Source: Chloroflexi bacterium RBG_16_70_13
GTDB lineage: Bacteria; Chloroflexota; Limnocylindria; Limnocylindrales; CSP1-4
Reading direction: 5' to 3'
Assembly (NCBI GenBank): GCA_001795245.1
Contig: MGOD01000092.1
Location: forward strand, 19,930 to 26,778
DNA length: 6,849 nucleotides
The position numbers and the translations under genes were made by a program. Below, piece by piece: positions 6,120 to 6,849 of the stretch. The stretch's first letter is position 1, and each line of letters starts with the position of its first letter. Below the pieces are notes generated by a model that was not told the DNA's origin, ran no database searches, and worked only from the letters and a program-made list of their open reading frames with translations.

Positions 6120-6830
6120 CGCGGTCGTCCGCGAAGCGGTAGCCCACGCCGTGGACGGTGAGAACGAAGCGGGGCACGCGCGGGTCGGGCTCGAGCTTGT
6201 GGCGGAGGTTCTTGACATGGGTGTCGATCGCCCGCTCGTATGACTCGAAGGCCACGCCGTGGACGGCGTCGAGGAGCTGGGACCGCGTGAGGATCCGGCC
6301 CGGTCGCCGCGCCAGCGCCACGAGGGCTGGAACTCCGTCGGCGTCAGCTCGACGTCGCGGCCGGCGACGTCGACGCGCATCCGGCCGATGTCGATCGTGA
6401 CCTCCGCGGCGCGGAGGACGCCTCCGGCCGGGTCGCCTTGTGCTCCGCGCGTCGCGCCCGCGGCCGTCGCGTCGGTCCTGCGCAGGACGGCCCTGACGCG
6501 AGCGACGAGCTCGCGCGGGCTGAACGGCTTGGTCAGGTAATCGTCCGCCCCGAGCTCCAGGCCGAGGAGCTTGTCGAGCTCGTCGTCTCGGGCAGTGAGC
6601 ATCACGATCGGGATGTCGCCCTCCCGGCGCAGCAGCCGGGTGACCTCGAGGCCGTCGATCTCGGGCAGCCCGAGGTCGAGGACGACGAGGTCGGGCGACG
6701 CGGCGGCGACGGCGTCGAGCGCAGCTCGGCCATCGGTTGCCGTCACGACCTTGAAGCCAGCGTGCTCGAGGTAGTCGCGGGCGAGCTGGACGATCTTCGG
6801 TTCGTCATCGACGACGAGGATGGTCTTCAT
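6112..6830 (-). pseudogene. OmpR/PhoB-family response regulator, broken by a one-base deletion
   Basis: The receiver domain is intact: it begins MKTILVVDDEPKIV, with acidic pocket D8/D9, phospho-acceptor Asp52 (LVVLDLGLPEIDG), Thr79 (VMLTARDDE), Tyr98 and Lys101 (DDYLTKPFSPREL). A linker and the first strands of the winged helix follow, up to VELTPTEFQ (residues 160-168). There the frame breaks. The rest of the winged helix (VALARRPGRILTRSQLL through VLTVHGVGYRFADDRDA) lies in another frame, from 6321 to the TGA at 6114-6112. Bases 6329-6319 read CAGCCCTCGTG where CAG CTC CTC GTG (Gln-Leu-Leu-Val, the family norm) would be in frame, so one base, most simply a T, is missing. Repaired, the protein would be about 239 residues, normal for the family. 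As written, the receiver runs into 69 out-of-frame residues and then the kinase. ATG 6830 is preferred over ATG 6842 because MKTILVVDDEP is the usual start. An error in the sequence is as likely as a real mutation. Confidence 0.9.
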
Positions 6831-6840
6831 CGGGGACCGC

Positions 6841-6846
6841 ATGGTA
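6841..6846 (-). promoter_or_regulatory. Weak candidate -10 box before the response regulator
   Basis: On the minus strand, TACCAT (6846-6841) lies 10 nt before the ATG at 6830, which would leave a leader of only a few bases. The window ends 3 bases further on, so no -35 can be examined. No Shine-Dalgarno is visible. Low confidence. Confidence 0.2.
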
Positions 6847-6849
6847 GGC

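Noticed and set aside
6319..6332. Programmed ribosomal frameshift in the response regulator
   Set aside because: There is no classic slippery heptamer or clear downstream pseudoknot, the family does not use frameshifting, and a simple one-base loss explains the change.
4950..6842. A genuine hybrid receiver-kinase protein
   Set aside because: The joining 69 residues are out-of-frame winged-helix coding sequence. The true winged helix is intact in another frame and ends in a normal 8-nt overlap with the kinase start.
1..6849. CRISPR array, tRNA, rRNA, riboswitch or toxin-antitoxin pair
   Set aside because: There are no short spaced repeats, no cloverleaf or ribosomal signatures, and no gap large enough for such elements outside the genes.

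Overview
The window is very GC-rich bacterial DNA. Five genes fill almost all of it, and there are no RNA genes, CRISPR arrays or insertion sequences that I can see. Strong G/C in third codon positions, GTG starts and two starts sitting 6-7 nt behind a TANNNT -10 box (leaderless style) fit a high-GC soil or freshwater bacterium. The Arg/Pro/Trp-rich N-terminal tail of the histidine kinase makes me favour Chloroflexota over Actinomycetota, but this is a weak inference.

Layout: (1) bases 43-2103, plus strand, hold a type II NADH:quinone oxidoreductase (ndh). It carries an exact, in-frame 711-bp tandem duplication, which makes a 686-residue reading frame out of a normal ~449-residue enzyme. (2) After a 73-bp convergent gap, all remaining genes are on the minus strand. 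In transcription order these are an OmpR-type response regulator (6830-6112), a sensor histidine kinase (6119-4950, overlapping the regulator by 8 nt), an NAD-type malic enzyme (4848-3094) and an eight-segment membrane protein of unknown function (3034-2177).

The response regulator has a one-base deletion at about 6322-6326. It puts the DNA-binding domain out of frame and opens one continuous frame from the receiver domain into the kinase. Together with the perfect duplication in ndh, this window has two integrity defects. Each may be a real recent mutation or an assembly or sequencing error, and raw reads would decide.

Functionally, malic enzyme makes pyruvate, CO2 and NADH from malate, and NDH-2 passes NADH electrons to quinone without pumping protons, so both act around the NADH pool. 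The genes are convergent and separately promoted, so a direct functional link is only an inference. The two-component pair may control nearby genes, but nothing in the sequence shows its signal or targets. I found no convincing new biological system. The points most worth checking are the duplication, the frameshift, the leaderless promoter pattern and the unrecognised membrane protein.
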